Part shown: positions 36,539 to 44,954 of the stretch, piece by piece | Position numbering within the stretch: position 1 is the stretch's first letter | Layout of the letters: each line of letters opens with the position of its first letter | NCBI GenBank assembly: GCA_017434045.1 | Contig: JAFRGA010000023.1 | Coordinates: 1 to 64,000, forward strand | Reading direction: 5' to 3' | Source: Eggerthellaceae bacterium | Lineage (GTDB): Bacteria; Actinomycetota; Coriobacteriia; Coriobacteriales; Eggerthellaceae | DNA length: 64,000 nucleotides | Program-made: the position numbers and the translations under genes | Notes under the pieces: generated by a model | Told to the model about the DNA's origin: nothing | What the model saw: only the letters and a program-made list of their open reading frames with translations | Database searches by the model: none

Positions 36539-37753
36539 ATGAAAAAATCGAACCATAGCGAATTTCCCATTCCGCCCGCAGGATGGGCCGCTTGCAATCT
36601 GTCCGCCGTGGTCTGCCCGCCTCAGTATGCGAGCGAAGAGCCGCATGCAGCGCATCAGGATCAGCCGATTGCCGTTCGGAGGGAGGTGCAACCCGTTGCT
36701 TTTCAGGCTGAGCCGCAGAATGCACAGGCGAGAGGGCTTCAAAGTGCGCCTGATGTCGCCGCCCAAGTCGACATTTCCCGGAAATCGGCTTATTCTGCAC
36801 CAAACTCGGCGCCAGCCCCATTGGCTCCAGATGCTGCCCAGAAAACTCACGAGAACACTGAGATGTGGTTCGGCAAATATGCGACGAGCGTCATCGCCGC
36901 CGTCCTGGTTTTCATAGGGCTCGCGCTGCTTGGGAGCGCAGCCTTCCCGCAGTTGCCGGACGAGGTGCGGGTGACCATCATGTTCATGGTATCGGGCTCC
37001 CTTGCTGTGATCGGTAGCGTGCTCGAGCTGCGGCGCGGCAACGGGCTCACACTCGCGCTCATGTCCTGCGGCATGCTCTCGGCGTACGCTTCGACGCTCG
37101 CTGTGCGGTTTTCCTTCGGGCTTGTGCCGGAGGCAATCGCGTTCGCGCTCATCCTCTTGTTGATGGCGGTTCGCCTGCTGGCTGGCCGCAAGCTGCGGGA
37201 ATCCGAGGATTTCGTGCTCGATGCCGCGTTTGCGGACAAACGTTTCCGCGTCGTCTCAGCAGCCTTCGTGTCCCTCGTTGCCGCGTACGAATGCGCTTTC
37301 GGGTTCTGGTCATTCTCCTATGACCTCGACGCCGTCGGAGCGGCCCTGCTGGGCGCATGCTACGTTGCCATGCTCGGCGGCATCGGCGTCCTGCTCTTGC
37401 GGCTAATGGGAGTGTCGTCAACGGGTATCGTGGGCTATGCGGTTTCTTTCACGGTGCTTCTCATGTCGTACCTGCGGTTTTGCACTCCTGTGGCGGGTGA
37501 GGGCTATGCATGGAGCGTTTGCTGCATGATTTGCGCCCTTGTATGTGCGGTAATCGGTTTCCGCGCTGGAGTCGGCGGGCTGCGCCTGTATGGTCTCATC
37601 CTCACCCTGGTCTGCGTTGTGAAGCTTGTCATGATAGACATTACGGGCTTGAACGGATTCGAGCACGCGTTGGCTTTCGTGGCGGGCGGTCTCGTTTGCT
37701 TCGGCATTAGCGCCCTTTACCATTATGCCGTCAAACGATTGCTTGCGGCGTAA
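36539..37753 (+). CDS. Polytopic membrane protein under operator control
   Basis: A 404-residue protein. About 100 hydrophilic, Ala/Pro/Gln-rich residues precede at least eight hydrophobic segments (SVIAAVLVFIGLALLG, VTIMFMVSGSLAVIG, YAVSFTVLLMSYL and others). The layout resembles DUF2339-type membrane proteins, though I would not assign it firmly. The ATG follows AAGGGGG. It is convergent with the TetR gene and has the clearest promoter-operator in the window, so its expression is probably inducible. Function is unknown. Confidence 0.75.
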   Translation: MKKSNHSEFPIPPAGWAACNLSAVVCPPQYASEEPHAAHQDQPIAVRREVQPVAFQAEPQNAQARGLQSAPDVAAQVDISRKSAYSAPNSAPAPLAPDAAQKTHENTEMWFGKYATSVIAAVLVFIGLALLGSAAFPQLPDEVRVTIMFMVSGSLAVIGSVLELRRGNGLTLALMSCGMLSAYASTLAVRFSFGLVPEAIAFALILLLMAVRLLAGRKLRESEDFVLDAAFADKRFRVVSAAFVSLVAAYECAFGFWSFSYDLDAVGAALLGACYVAMLGGIGVLLLRLMGVSSTGIVGYAVSFTVLLMSYLRFCTPVAGEGYAWSVCCMICALVCAVIGFRAGVGGLRLYGLILTLVCVVKLVMIDITGLNGFEHALAFVAGGLVCFGISALYHYAVKRLLAA

Positions 37754-37831
37754 GCGAGTTCACCCCATTCGCGCTTTCCCGAATTCCAGAGAAGTAAAGA
37801 ACTGTATTCCTGCGTACATGCAGAGAGCAAA

Positions 37832-37862
37832 ATGTGGAAAAGGGTCTGACCCTTTTCCACAT
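37832..37862. repeat. 31-bp perfect palindrome, copy 2
   Basis: Identical to the element at 11489-11519. It lies between the convergent membrane-protein and TetR genes, where it could act as a two-way terminator. Confidence 0.85.
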
Positions 37863-37900
37863 CGGATTGATCGAGGCTGGTTTCCCGCTCGCTCGTTAGC

Positions 37901-38491
37901 TCATCTCGCGGGGTAGGGGGTTTCGCGGTGCGGGTCGGCCACATGCATGAGGGCTGCCGCTTGCTTCACGATGTCATCGGCCGATAGGTCGGGAAGGTCG
38001 AATAGCCAGTGACGCACGACGCCGAATAGCCCCGATACGGCAAAGTAGAACAGGAACTCAACGTCGTTGGCGGGCAAGTCGGGGTTCGCTTGTTCCCAAT
38101 CCTGCCGGTAGGTGGCGAAAAGGTCGTCAAGTACGCGGTCGACGAAATTGCCCTGACCCTGATTGGCAAACGCCGCGCGCACGAGTACGCGGTTCTCGCC
38201 GACGAAGCGTATGAGTATGGGCATGATGTGCTCGACATCGGCGGGATTCCCCTTCAGGCGTTCGCGGTACTCTTCGAACAGGTCATCCTGCATGGCCATG
38301 AGCAGCGCGAACTGATCGGAATAATATTTATAGAACGTCTTGCGCGACACGCCTGCACGCTCGCATACCTCGATTACCGTGATGTCGCTCACAGGTTTTT
38401 CCTCCAGGAATTGCAGGAACGATTCGTACAGGCATTTCCTTGTGTAGCGCAGGCGTGAATCACGAGGGTCCCGTTCTATGGCGGTCATCAT
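37901..38491 (-). CDS. TetR-family transcriptional regulator
   Basis: A 196-residue DNA-binding repressor. The N-terminal helix-turn-helix is typical (TRKCLYESFLQFLEEKPVSDITVIEVCERAGVSRKTFYKYYSDQFALL). The C-terminal ligand-binding domain is helical and variable, resembling the subgroup with TetR_C-type 'DQ' and 'YF' features. The message has GGAAGGAATATGATG, so either of two adjacent ATGs may be used (38491 or 38488). It is convergent with the membrane-protein gene and divergent from the YfcE-like gene. It may bind the 36483-36517 dyad; no copy of that dyad was found before its own start. Confidence 0.9.
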   Translation of the reverse strand: MMTAIERDPRDSRLRYTRKCLYESFLQFLEEKPVSDITVIEVCERAGVSRKTFYKYYSDQFALLMAMQDDLFEEYRERLKGNPADVEHIMPILIRFVGENRVLVRAAFANQGQGNFVDRVLDDLFATYRQDWEQANPDLPANDVEFLFYFAVSGLFGVVRHWLFDLPDLSADDIVKQAAALMHVADPHRETPYPAR

Positions 38492-38641
38492 ATTCCTTCC
38501 ACTGATGTTTCCTTATTCCATTATAGTGCAGTAATGGGTAAAAGAGAGCACGCCATCATCGCGTGCGCTTTCTACGCCCTTGGTCAATTGGCTCTCGGCG
38601 AGTATGAAGTGGGGAACGGTTCGCCTGTGGTTCACAAGCGT

Positions 38642-38647
38642 TATACT
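38642..38647 (+). promoter_or_regulatory. -10 element suggesting a leaderless message
   Basis: TATACT lies 6 bp before the ATG at 38654, and no ribosome site is visible. Transcription from this hexamer would begin at about the start codon. The -35 region is weak. Confidence 0.45.
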
Positions 38648-38653
38648 GGCTTC

Positions 38654-39172
38654 ATGACGATTGTTGGGGTTATATCGGATACGCATGGTCGGCTCGACGA
38701 GCGGGCTTATATGGCGTTGGCCGATTGCGACCATATCATCCATGCGGGAGATATAGGCGGGCCGGATATCCTGCGCGAGTTGCGTACGCTCGCGCCTGTC
38801 ACGGCCGTCCTAGGCAACAACGATTTCGTCGAGTACGGTGCAGACGTCAAGCGTTTCGCGCATCCCACGATTGGGGGAGTGAAATTCCTGGTGGCGCATT
38901 ATCCGTACGATGTTGATATTTCCAAGTCCGGTTCGCGTGGCCTTGCAGCGGGAGACCCCATTCCCGACGTATGCATTCACGGCCACACCCACATGCCGCG
39001 TCTGGATTACGGCAAGAAGGCCCGTCCTGCGCAGTTCATCCTCAATCCCGGTTCTGCAAGCTGGCCACGTGGCGGGAATCCGGCTTCCGTTGCCAGGATT
39101 GTTATAACCCAGGGTTCCGTAGAGAGCATCTGCATAGCGTCCCTCGATGGCGAAGTCCTGATGAGAGTGTAG
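38654..39172 (+). CDS. YfcE/MJ0936-type metallophosphoesterase
   Basis: A 172-residue calcineurin-like phosphodiesterase. Metal ligands are visible in order: GVISDTHGRLD, HAGDIGG, GNNDFVE, VAHYP and the GHTHMPRLD tail motif. It likely cleaves small phosphodiesters in the cytoplasm. The ATG at 38654 starts exactly at the usual first strand. An upstream in-frame start at 38534 would add 40 residues without similarity. The gene seems leaderless. It is divergent from the TetR gene. Confidence 0.9.
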   Translation: MTIVGVISDTHGRLDERAYMALADCDHIIHAGDIGGPDILRELRTLAPVTAVLGNNDFVEYGADVKRFAHPTIGGVKFLVAHYPYDVDISKSGSRGLAAGDPIPDVCIHGHTHMPRLDYGKKARPAQFILNPGSASWPRGGNPASVARIVITQGSVESICIASLDGEVLMRV

Positions 39173-39257
39173 AAATGCGAAACGTGACGCGCGTGCTGTC
39201 TTCTTATCGGATGGTAAGCGCCTTCCCTGGCAAACAACTCCGAGGAGGTTGTGGATT

Positions 39258-40583
39258 ATGACGCATTCGCCCACGAAGCTTCCAAGGAAAACCTGGACGA
39301 TAATCGTATTGCTGGCATTGGTGGGCCAGATTGCCTGGGCGGTTGAAAACAACTTCTTCAACCTGTTCATCCAGGACGCCTTCGGAGCCTCTCTCTCGGA
39401 TGTGGCGCTTATGGTCAGCGCATCGGCGCTAACCGCTACAGCGACGACGTTGCTCGTGGGCGTGTGGTCGGACCGTGTGGGCAGGCGCAAGGTCTTCGTG
39501 GTGACAGGCACGCTTGTCTGGGGCCTTTCCATCTGCGCATTCTCGGTGCTGCAAAACGTGTCGGGTGCGCTTGCGCGGGATGCGGCGGCCGCAGCTGCGT
39601 TGGGCATCACGCTGACCATCGTGTTCGACTGTCTCATGACCTTCTTCGGAAGCCTCGCGAACGATTCTTGCTTCAACGCCTGGATGACCGACATCACCGA
39701 CGAGACGAACCGCGGACGCGTTGAGGGCGTTAACTCCGCGATGCCCCTTTTGAGCATGCTCGTCGTGTTCGGTGGCGCGATGTTCTTCATGATCGTGGGC
39801 GACGACGGGTCGGTCACATACGACTACCCGCTGTTCTTCACCATAATTGGCGGCGTGGTGCTGGCCACGGGCGTGGCTGCGGCGCTCCTCATGGACGACT
39901 CGCATCCCGAGCCGCGGGCGCATGAGGGTTACTTGACCGAGCTCGCTTACGGCTTCCGCCCCTCGTCGGCACGGGGCAACCGCATGCTGTATCTAGTGTT
40001 GGCGGCATACTGCGTGTTTGCCGTGGCCATGCAGGTCATCATGCCCTATTACGTGCTGTATCTGCGCCTTCCCTACATTTTGGGCGAGAATTACGTGTTC
40101 GTCATGGCGCCGTGCATCGTTATCGCAGCCGTGTTCACCATCATCTACGGGCGGCGCGTCGACCGATGCGGTTTCAGCAGGACGGTTTGGGTGCCGCTCG
40201 TGTTGTTCTTAGCGGGGTGCGCTCTTCTCACGGCCTTGTCCCAGGCGCCGGCGGTGTTCGTGGGCAGCATGCTCATGCTGTCGGGCTATTTGGGTGCCGT
40301 CGCGTGTTTCGGGGCGGCAATTAGAAATCACACGCCAGTCGATCGCGTGGGTTTGTACCAGGGCGTGCGCATCTTCATGGTCGTGTTGGTACCCATGCTC
40401 ATCGGTCCTTGGATCGGCAGCGCCATCAGCGCCTCGTCTGGAGCCATGGTGGGCTTTGGCGTGGTTGGCGACGGTTTCACCCCCTCCTCGCTCATCTTTG
40501 CGGGTGGAGCTTGCGTGGCGTTGCTCACGTTCGTGGTCCTTGCCTTTATCCGCCGCTTGGAAAGGAGGGCTCGTGATGAGTAG
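39258..40583 (+). CDS. MFS transporter
   Basis: A 441-residue membrane transporter with about 12 hydrophobic segments and the MFS loop motif GVWSDRVGRRKVFVV between helices 2 and 3. A second such loop (YGRRVDRCGFSR) follows helix 8. The family is sugar/cation-symporter or sugar-exporter-like by general look (SCFNAWMTDITDETNRGRVEGVNSA); the substrate is unknown. The ATG at 39258 follows GAGGAGG with 9-bp spacing. It overlaps the following gene by 8 bp, which implies a two-gene operon. Confidence 0.88.
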   Translation: MTHSPTKLPRKTWTIIVLLALVGQIAWAVENNFFNLFIQDAFGASLSDVALMVSASALTATATTLLVGVWSDRVGRRKVFVVTGTLVWGLSICAFSVLQNVSGALARDAAAAAALGITLTIVFDCLMTFFGSLANDSCFNAWMTDITDETNRGRVEGVNSAMPLLSMLVVFGGAMFFMIVGDDGSVTYDYPLFFTIIGGVVLATGVAAALLMDDSHPEPRAHEGYLTELAYGFRPSSARGNRMLYLVLAAYCVFAVAMQVIMPYYVLYLRLPYILGENYVFVMAPCIVIAAVFTIIYGRRVDRCGFSRTVWVPLVLFLAGCALLTALSQAPAVFVGSMLMLSGYLGAVACFGAAIRNHTPVDRVGLYQGVRIFMVVLVPMLIGPWIGSAISASSGAMVGFGVVGDGFTPSSLIFAGGACVALLTFVVLAFIRRLERRARDE

Positions 40584-41166
40584 CGGAAACGGCTCTAAGC
40601 AAAGCTGCGCAATCATCCTGTTCGCCCTGTTCTCATGTGCAGGCTGGCTGTACGAGACCATCGAGAACATCTTCACTTTCGGTGGTTTCTACCTCCGAGC
40701 CCAACTCATGTTGCCCTGGTGTCCTATTTACGGCATCGGCGGCTTGCTGATCGTCGCGCTGCTCGAGCCTTTGCGCAGGAATCTCAGAGACCGCATGCCT
40801 GCACCAGTTCAGTTCTTGATCATCGCGCTTGGCATATACGTTCTCGCATCTGTTGTGGAGCTCGCGGGCAGTTTCGTGTGCGAGTGGATTATGGGGTATG
40901 TGCCCTGGGACTATTCCCATGCGTGGGGTAACATCGGGGGACGCATAGCGCCGCTTTACTCGATGCGCTTCGTAGTTCTAGGCCTCATCGCCTTGTATGT
41001 TCTGCTTCCCATCGTCACTTTGTTCGTCGAGGCCAGGCCGAGCACGGCCCGAAACGCAGCGATAGCCATCATGGTCGCGCTCGTCGCCGACTTCGCGCTG
41101 GAGTTTGTGGGTGTATGGTCCGTTGTCAAAGGCGGCTTGACGGCAATCGGCATCAATCATTGGTGA
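40576..41166 (+). CDS. PF06541-like membrane protein (putative ABC transporter type IV)
   Basis: A 196-residue protein with five or six helices. It has the conserved GWLYETIENIFTFGGFYLRAQLMLPWCPIYG-type opening and WDYSHAWGNIGGRIAPLYSMRF, features I associate with the PF06541 family. The family function is unknown despite the ABC label. The ATG at 40576 follows AAAGGAGG inside the end of the MFS gene, so translation is coupled. It is likely part of the same operon. Confidence 0.78.
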   Translation: MSSGNGSKQSCAIILFALFSCAGWLYETIENIFTFGGFYLRAQLMLPWCPIYGIGGLLIVALLEPLRRNLRDRMPAPVQFLIIALGIYVLASVVELAGSFVCEWIMGYVPWDYSHAWGNIGGRIAPLYSMRFVVLGLIALYVLLPIVTLFVEARPSTARNAAIAIMVALVADFALEFVGVWSVVKGGLTAIGINHW

Positions 41167-41288
41167 CGGGGCTACTGTTCTGCGGCAAAGGAACAGCATG
41201 TGCCTAGAGTCCCTCGTCTGCCTGGGTTCACCTGCCTGCGGTTTTGCGAAGAAAGCTTGCAGAAACACCTAGCTGGAAATCGAAGTGC

Positions 41289-41316
41289 TTGCGAGTATTG
41301 GAAACCGTGCTATCAT
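41289..41316 (+). promoter_or_regulatory. Promoter of the infC operon
   Basis: TTGCGA (41289-41294) and TATCAT (41311-41316) are separated by 16 bp. The resulting leader of about 170 nt contains a long imperfect stem (CATGAA...TTCATG around an inner GTATGCGC/GCGCGTAC) and then a terminator. Confidence 0.55.
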
Positions 41317-41430
41317 AGGCAAGCTAAATCAAGTGAGGGGAACCTCCACCTGGTTCGGCGCTAAGGCAGCCGATGGGTTTCATGAATATGGGTCGTGTAT
41401 GCGCAGCAGCGCGTACCGTTCATGCATGTG

Positions 41431-41453
41431 CCCGCTGTCTAGCGGGTTTTTTA
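41431..41453 (+). terminator. Attenuator terminator in the infC leader
   Basis: CCCGC / GCGGG with a 6-nt loop is followed by TTTTTTATT. It lies 38 bp before the infC start, downstream of its promoter, as in ribosomal-protein-regulated leaders. L20 or IF3 control is inferred from the operon content. Confidence 0.75.
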
Positions 41454-41491
41454 TTGAGAGCGCGAAAGCGCAGGATGGACGTAGAAAGTAG

Positions 41492-42070
41492 GTGAGCGCA
41501 ATAGCTGCTCAGGAGCCCCGGCTCAACGAACAGATCACCGTGCGCGAATGCAGGCTGATCGGCTACGACGGTAACCAAATGGGTATTTACCCCACCGTGC
41601 AGGCTCGTCGCATCGCGGAAGACCAGGGTTACGATTTGGTCGAAATCGCACCGAACGCCAACCCTCCCGTCTGCCGCATCATGGATTACGGCAAGTACAA
41701 ATACGATCAGGCCATCAAAGCCAAGCAGGCGCGCAAGAACCAAAGCAAGATCGAGACCAAGGAAATGAAGTTCCGCCCGAAAATCGACGTGGGCGACTAC
41801 ACGACCAAGAAGAAGCACGTCCTGCGCTTCCTCAGCCAAGGGAACAAGGTCAAGATCACCATCATGTTCAGGGGACGCGAGATGTCTCACCCTGATCAAG
41901 GCTTGTCAATCCTCGAGCGACTGGCAGACGACTTGAAGGACGTCGCCGTCATCGAGAGTCCGCCGAAGATGGAAGGGCGCAACATGCACATGCTGATTGC
42001 CCCTTTGCCCGGAGCGGGTAAGAAGAAGAAAGACACAGAGTCTAAGAGCACCGAAGGAAAGGACGAGTAA
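41492..42070 (+). CDS. infC: Translation initiation factor IF-3
   Basis: IF-3 keeps ribosomal subunits apart and proofreads start-codon selection. The 192-residue protein has the N-terminal domain RLNEQITVRECRLIGYDGNQMGIYPT...MDYGKYKY, a Lys-rich linker and the C-terminal domain KIDVGDYTTKKKHVLRFLSQGNKVKITIMFRGREM. A Lys/Ser/Glu tail is added. The start is read as GTG at 41492, with only a weak AAAGTAG upstream; weak or rare starts are common for IF-3. It is followed directly by rpmI and rplT. Confidence 0.96.
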   Translation: MSAIAAQEPRLNEQITVRECRLIGYDGNQMGIYPTVQARRIAEDQGYDLVEIAPNANPPVCRIMDYGKYKYDQAIKAKQARKNQSKIETKEMKFRPKIDVGDYTTKKKHVLRFLSQGNKVKITIMFRGREMSHPDQGLSILERLADDLKDVAVIESPPKMEGRNMHMLIAPLPGAGKKKKDTESKSTEGKDE

Positions 42071-42268
42071 ATGCCCAAGATGAAATCTCATCGCGGAACC
42101 GCCAAGCGATTCCGCGTGACTGGAACCGGCAAGATTGTTCGTGCAAAAGCTTACAAGAGCCACATTCTCACCAAGAAGAGCCCCAAGCGTAAGCGCAACT
42201 TCCGCAAGGAAACCGTCATCGCCGAGGCCGATCGCAAGGTAATTGCCCGCAACCTGGGCCTTCGTTAA
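42071..42268 (+). CDS. rpmI: 50S ribosomal protein L35
   Basis: Small basic protein of the large ribosomal subunit, 65 residues. It starts [21 protein letters not shown] and contains [16 protein letters not shown], the standard L35 sequence. The start codon follows the infC stop immediately (TAAATG), so the two genes are translationally coupled. Confidence 0.97.
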   Translation: MPKMKSHRGTAKRFRVTGTGKIVRAKAYKSHILTKKSPKRKRNFRKETVIAEADRKVIARNLGLR

Positions 42269-42323
42269 TGTCAAATGACGAAGTTGCCCAAGGGGTGCTT
42301 CGTGGAACCAAAGGAGATTTATC

Positions 42324-42683
42324 ATGGCACGTGTTAAGCGTTCGGTTAACGCTCGCAAGAAGCGTCGTACAACTCTCGATCGCGCGAAGGGCTACTATGG
42401 CGCGAAATCACGCACGTATACTAAGGCCAAGGAACAGGTCCAGCATTCGCTGCAGTACCAGTACCGTGACCGTCGCAACAAGAAGCGCGAGATCCGCAAG
42501 CTCTGGATCACCCGCATCAACGCTGGCGCCCGCGCCAACGGCATGTCTTACTCGGTGTTCATGAACGGCCTGAAGAAGGCTGGCGTCGAGCTGGACCGCA
42601 AGGTTCTCTCCGACATGGCCATCAACGATCCGGCTGCTTTTGCCCAGCTGGTCGAGGTTGCCCGCAAGACGTTGGCAGCCTAG
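42324..42683 (+). CDS. rplT: 50S ribosomal protein L20
   Basis: Early-assembly protein of the large subunit and the known autoregulator of infC-rpmI-rplT operons in several bacteria. The 119-residue protein reads [26 protein letters not shown] and [18 protein letters not shown], both typical. The ATG follows AAAGGAG. A terminator follows within 30 bp. Confidence 0.97.
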   Translation: MARVKRSVNARKKRRTTLDRAKGYYGAKSRTYTKAKEQVQHSLQYQYRDRRNKKREIRKLWITRINAGARANGMSYSVFMNGLKKAGVELDRKVLSDMAINDPAAFAQLVEVARKTLAA

Positions 42684-42708
42684 CTAAACTTGATACGAAT
42701 GTGCGAGG

Positions 42709-42736
42709 GGGCCGATGACTTGCTCGTCGGCCCTTT
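42709..42736 (+). terminator. Terminator of the infC-rpmI-rplT operon
   Basis: Stem GGGCCGATGA / TCGTCGGCCC, with one G-T pair and a 5-nt loop, is followed by TTTCGC. Confidence 0.75.
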
Positions 42737-42812
42737 CGCATGAAAAATACACTTGCATTGCGCTAGTTGTTTTGCGATACTATTCTGGCTGTTTTGCGGC
42801 AGCATAGTAAAG

Positions 42813-42887
42813 GTCCCCATAGTCTAGAGGTCAGGACGCGGCCCTTTCAAGGCTGAGACACGAGTTCGATTCTCGTTGGGGGCACCA
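42813..42887 (+). tRNA. tRNA-Glu (UUC)
   Basis: A full cloverleaf can be read. The acceptor GTCCCCA pairs with TGGGGGC (one G-T pair). The D-arm is GTCTAGAGGTCAGGAC, the anticodon loop has TTC in CCTTTCAAG, the T-arm is ACGAGTTCGATTCTCGT, and CCA is encoded. A terminator follows 9 bp later. Confidence 0.96.
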
Positions 42888-42896
42888 GCTCAGTTA

Positions 42897-42921
42897 AAGC
42901 CGTCTCATGGGCGGCTTTTTT
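42897..42921 (+). terminator. Terminator of tRNA-Glu
   Basis: Stem AAGCCG / CGGCTT with a 9-nt loop, followed by TTTT. Confidence 0.8.
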
Positions 42922-42945
42922 ATTGGAATGGTGGATAGTGATGGA

Positions 42946-43076
42946 TGGGGACGGGTTCGGTCCATCATTCCGTTCGATTGATAACTCTTTTGCAGATGTT
43001 GAACGCACGATGACGGACTGAATCCGTCTCCACTTATCGACGCTAAACGCAAAACGACGAACGAAATCCGTACCCA
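42946..43076. repeat. Three degenerate copies of a REP-like module
   Basis: One copy on the plus strand (42946-42978, TGGGGACGGGTTCGGTCC...) faces two copies on the minus strand (42998-43032, TGGAGACGGATTCAGTCC..., and 43043-43076, TGGGTACGGATTTCGTTC...). All continue as GTCATNNNGCGTT-like sequence. The arrangement fills the gap between tRNA-Glu and the helicase gene. Confidence 0.5.
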
Positions 43077-43101
43077 TCTACCACTGAAAGGCAATGTAAA
43101 C

Positions 43102-44661
43102 ATGGCATCATTTGAAGAATTGGGGTTGCCCGAAGCAAGCCTGGCGGCCGCCAAGAGAATGGGGTACACCAAGCCAACGCCCGTCCAGGAAAGGGCGATA
43201 CCCATCGTGTTGGCAGGTCGCGACGTCATAGCTGCAGCTCAAACGGGAACAGGAAAGACGGCGGCGTTCACGTTACCCCTGATGGGCGCCCTTGCCCACA
43301 CCGAACAAGGTTCGGGGCCGCTAATGCTCGTCATTACCCCGACCCGCGAGCTAGCACAGCAAATCGGCGAAGTAGCCGATCAGGTCGCAGTGTCAACGCA
43401 TCATCGGATAGCCGTCGTGGTGGGCGGCTTGTCGTATAAGCCGCAAATCGAGAAGCTGCGTAGGGGGGTCGATGTGCTCATCGCCACCCCAGGACGCCTC
43501 ATCGACCTCATGGACCAGAAGGCAGTTTGCCTCTCGAATGTTGAAGCACTCGTCCTGGACGAGGCTGACCGCATGCTCGACATGGGATTTCTGCCTGCGG
43601 TTAAGAGAATCGTGGCCGAGACGCCGAAGGCCCGTCAAACGCTTCTATTCTCGGCGACAATCGATGGGTCGATCAAGTCCATCACCGGCTCGATGCTCCG
43701 CGATCCCGAGACGGTCGAGATAGCGCGGAAGGGCGATGTTGCCGAAACGGTTGAACAGTATGTGATCCATGCCCCTCAGTCTGTGAAGCCCGCGCTCATC
43801 AAAGCCGTGCTTGCAGAGAAGGGGGCAGAGCGCGTCATCGTGTTCGCGCGTACGCGCAGCCGCGCTGATTCCACGTGTCGCCGTCTTCGCAAGGCGGGTT
43901 ATGCTGCGGAGGCAATCCACTCGGATCGCAGCCAAAACCAGCGCCGCAGGGCATTGGCGAGTTTCGCGGAAGGCAAGGTGAACATCATCACCGCCACTGA
44001 CGTGCTCGCGCGTGGCATCGACGTTGACGAGGTCGATTACGTCATCAACTACGATGCTCCCGAACAGGCAGAAGACTACGTTCACCGTATTGGACGAACG
44101 GGCCGCGCGGGAAAATGCGGATTTGCCGTGACGTTCGTGACGCCCGAGAACGAGGGCGAGCTTCGTGCAATCCAGAAGCTCGTGAAGAAGACGATTCCTG
44201 AGATGAAGCTCGAGCACTTCGACATTGCGGAAGCCGAGGCCGCTGCGGCGGAGGCGTCGATAACGGCGCAATCGAAACGCGATCCGGAGGTGAACAAGAT
44301 CAAGCGCCAGCTAGCGGGCAAAGCTCGGGAGAAGGCGGGTGCAGCTGCGGTGCGCAGCGCTTCCGAGGAAGGCGTCAGGGAGCGCAAGGGCCCGCAGAAG
44401 AAAAGAGTGGCGAACAAGGCTTCCGGCACTGGGAAGACGACAAGCGAAAAGCCCAAGAACACGAAGGCAAAAGGGCGGAAGCCATCGAATGCCCAACTGC
44501 CCAAGAAGTCGGCCAAATTGGCTAAGCAAGGAGGCCCTACAAGGCCGGCAAAAGACGCAAAGCGAACAAAGAAGCAGGTTGAAGCGAGAGATTGCAAGCC
44601 GGGACGTTCGCGTCGCGCAGAGGTGGCCCGCTCCCGGACCGCCTCCAGCACACGCCGTTGA
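43102..44661 (+). CDS. DEAD-box RNA helicase
   Basis: ATP-dependent RNA helicase of RhlE/CsdA type, 519 residues, likely acting in ribosome assembly or RNA decay. It has a Q-motif (GYTKPTPVQERAIP), motif I AQTGTGKT, Ia PTRELAQQ, Ib TPGR, II DEAD, III SAT, V ATDVLARGIDV and VI HRIGRTGRAG. The last 130 residues are a Lys/Arg/Ala-rich disordered tail that probably binds RNA. The ATG follows GAAAGG. It is the only gene between the two tRNA genes on the plus strand and ends before two inverted repeats. Confidence 0.94.
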   Translation: MASFEELGLPEASLAAAKRMGYTKPTPVQERAIPIVLAGRDVIAAAQTGTGKTAAFTLPLMGALAHTEQGSGPLMLVITPTRELAQQIGEVADQVAVSTHHRIAVVVGGLSYKPQIEKLRRGVDVLIATPGRLIDLMDQKAVCLSNVEALVLDEADRMLDMGFLPAVKRIVAETPKARQTLLFSATIDGSIKSITGSMLRDPETVEIARKGDVAETVEQYVIHAPQSVKPALIKAVLAEKGAERVIVFARTRSRADSTCRRLRKAGYAAEAIHSDRSQNQRRRALASFAEGKVNIITATDVLARGIDVDEVDYVINYDAPEQAEDYVHRIGRTGRAGKCGFAVTFVTPENEGELRAIQKLVKKTIPEMKLEHFDIAEAEAAAAEASITAQSKRDPEVNKIKRQLAGKAREKAGAAAVRSASEEGVRERKGPQKKRVANKASGTGKTTSEKPKNTKAKGRKPSNAQLPKKSAKLAKQGGPTRPAKDAKRTKKQVEARDCKPGRSRRAEVARSRTASSTRR

Positions 44662-44714
44662 TTTTGTGCAGAACGAACAAACCCAATTCTATCAAAGCGT
44701 TGTGCTACAGTATC

Positions 44715-44779
44715 GAAGGGGAGTCGGTGGAGTATTTGTCATTCTTGGCCGGAGCGACAGTTCACTTCGACTCCCCTTC
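44715..44779. repeat. Inverted repeat with 12-bp perfect arms
   Basis: GAAGGGGAGTCG (44715-44726) and CGACTCCCCTTC (44768-44779) flank 41 bp. It lies just past the helicase gene, in the 290-bp convergent gap. Confidence 0.7.
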
Positions 44780-44863
44780 TATTCATGATGTTAACAGGGT
44801 TTGTTATCTCGTTAACTCACATAAGGCGTTTCGTTTATTTTCGAACTTATTCGGTAAGAAATA

Positions 44864-44897
44864 CCCCTTTCTGTAATCGCGCGATTACAGAAAGGGG
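44864..44897. repeat. 34-bp perfect palindrome
   Basis: The sequence beginning CCCCTTTCTGTAATCGC is its own reverse complement over 34 bp with no spacer. It lies 57 bp from the end of the convergent methyltransferase gene. It could be a two-way terminator, or a binding site for a dimeric protein. Confidence 0.85.
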
Positions 44898-44954
44898 CGG
44901 ATTGCTTCCTTGAAGCGTCAGCTTCTTCACGGGTTCACCACAGTTAGGGTGGTG

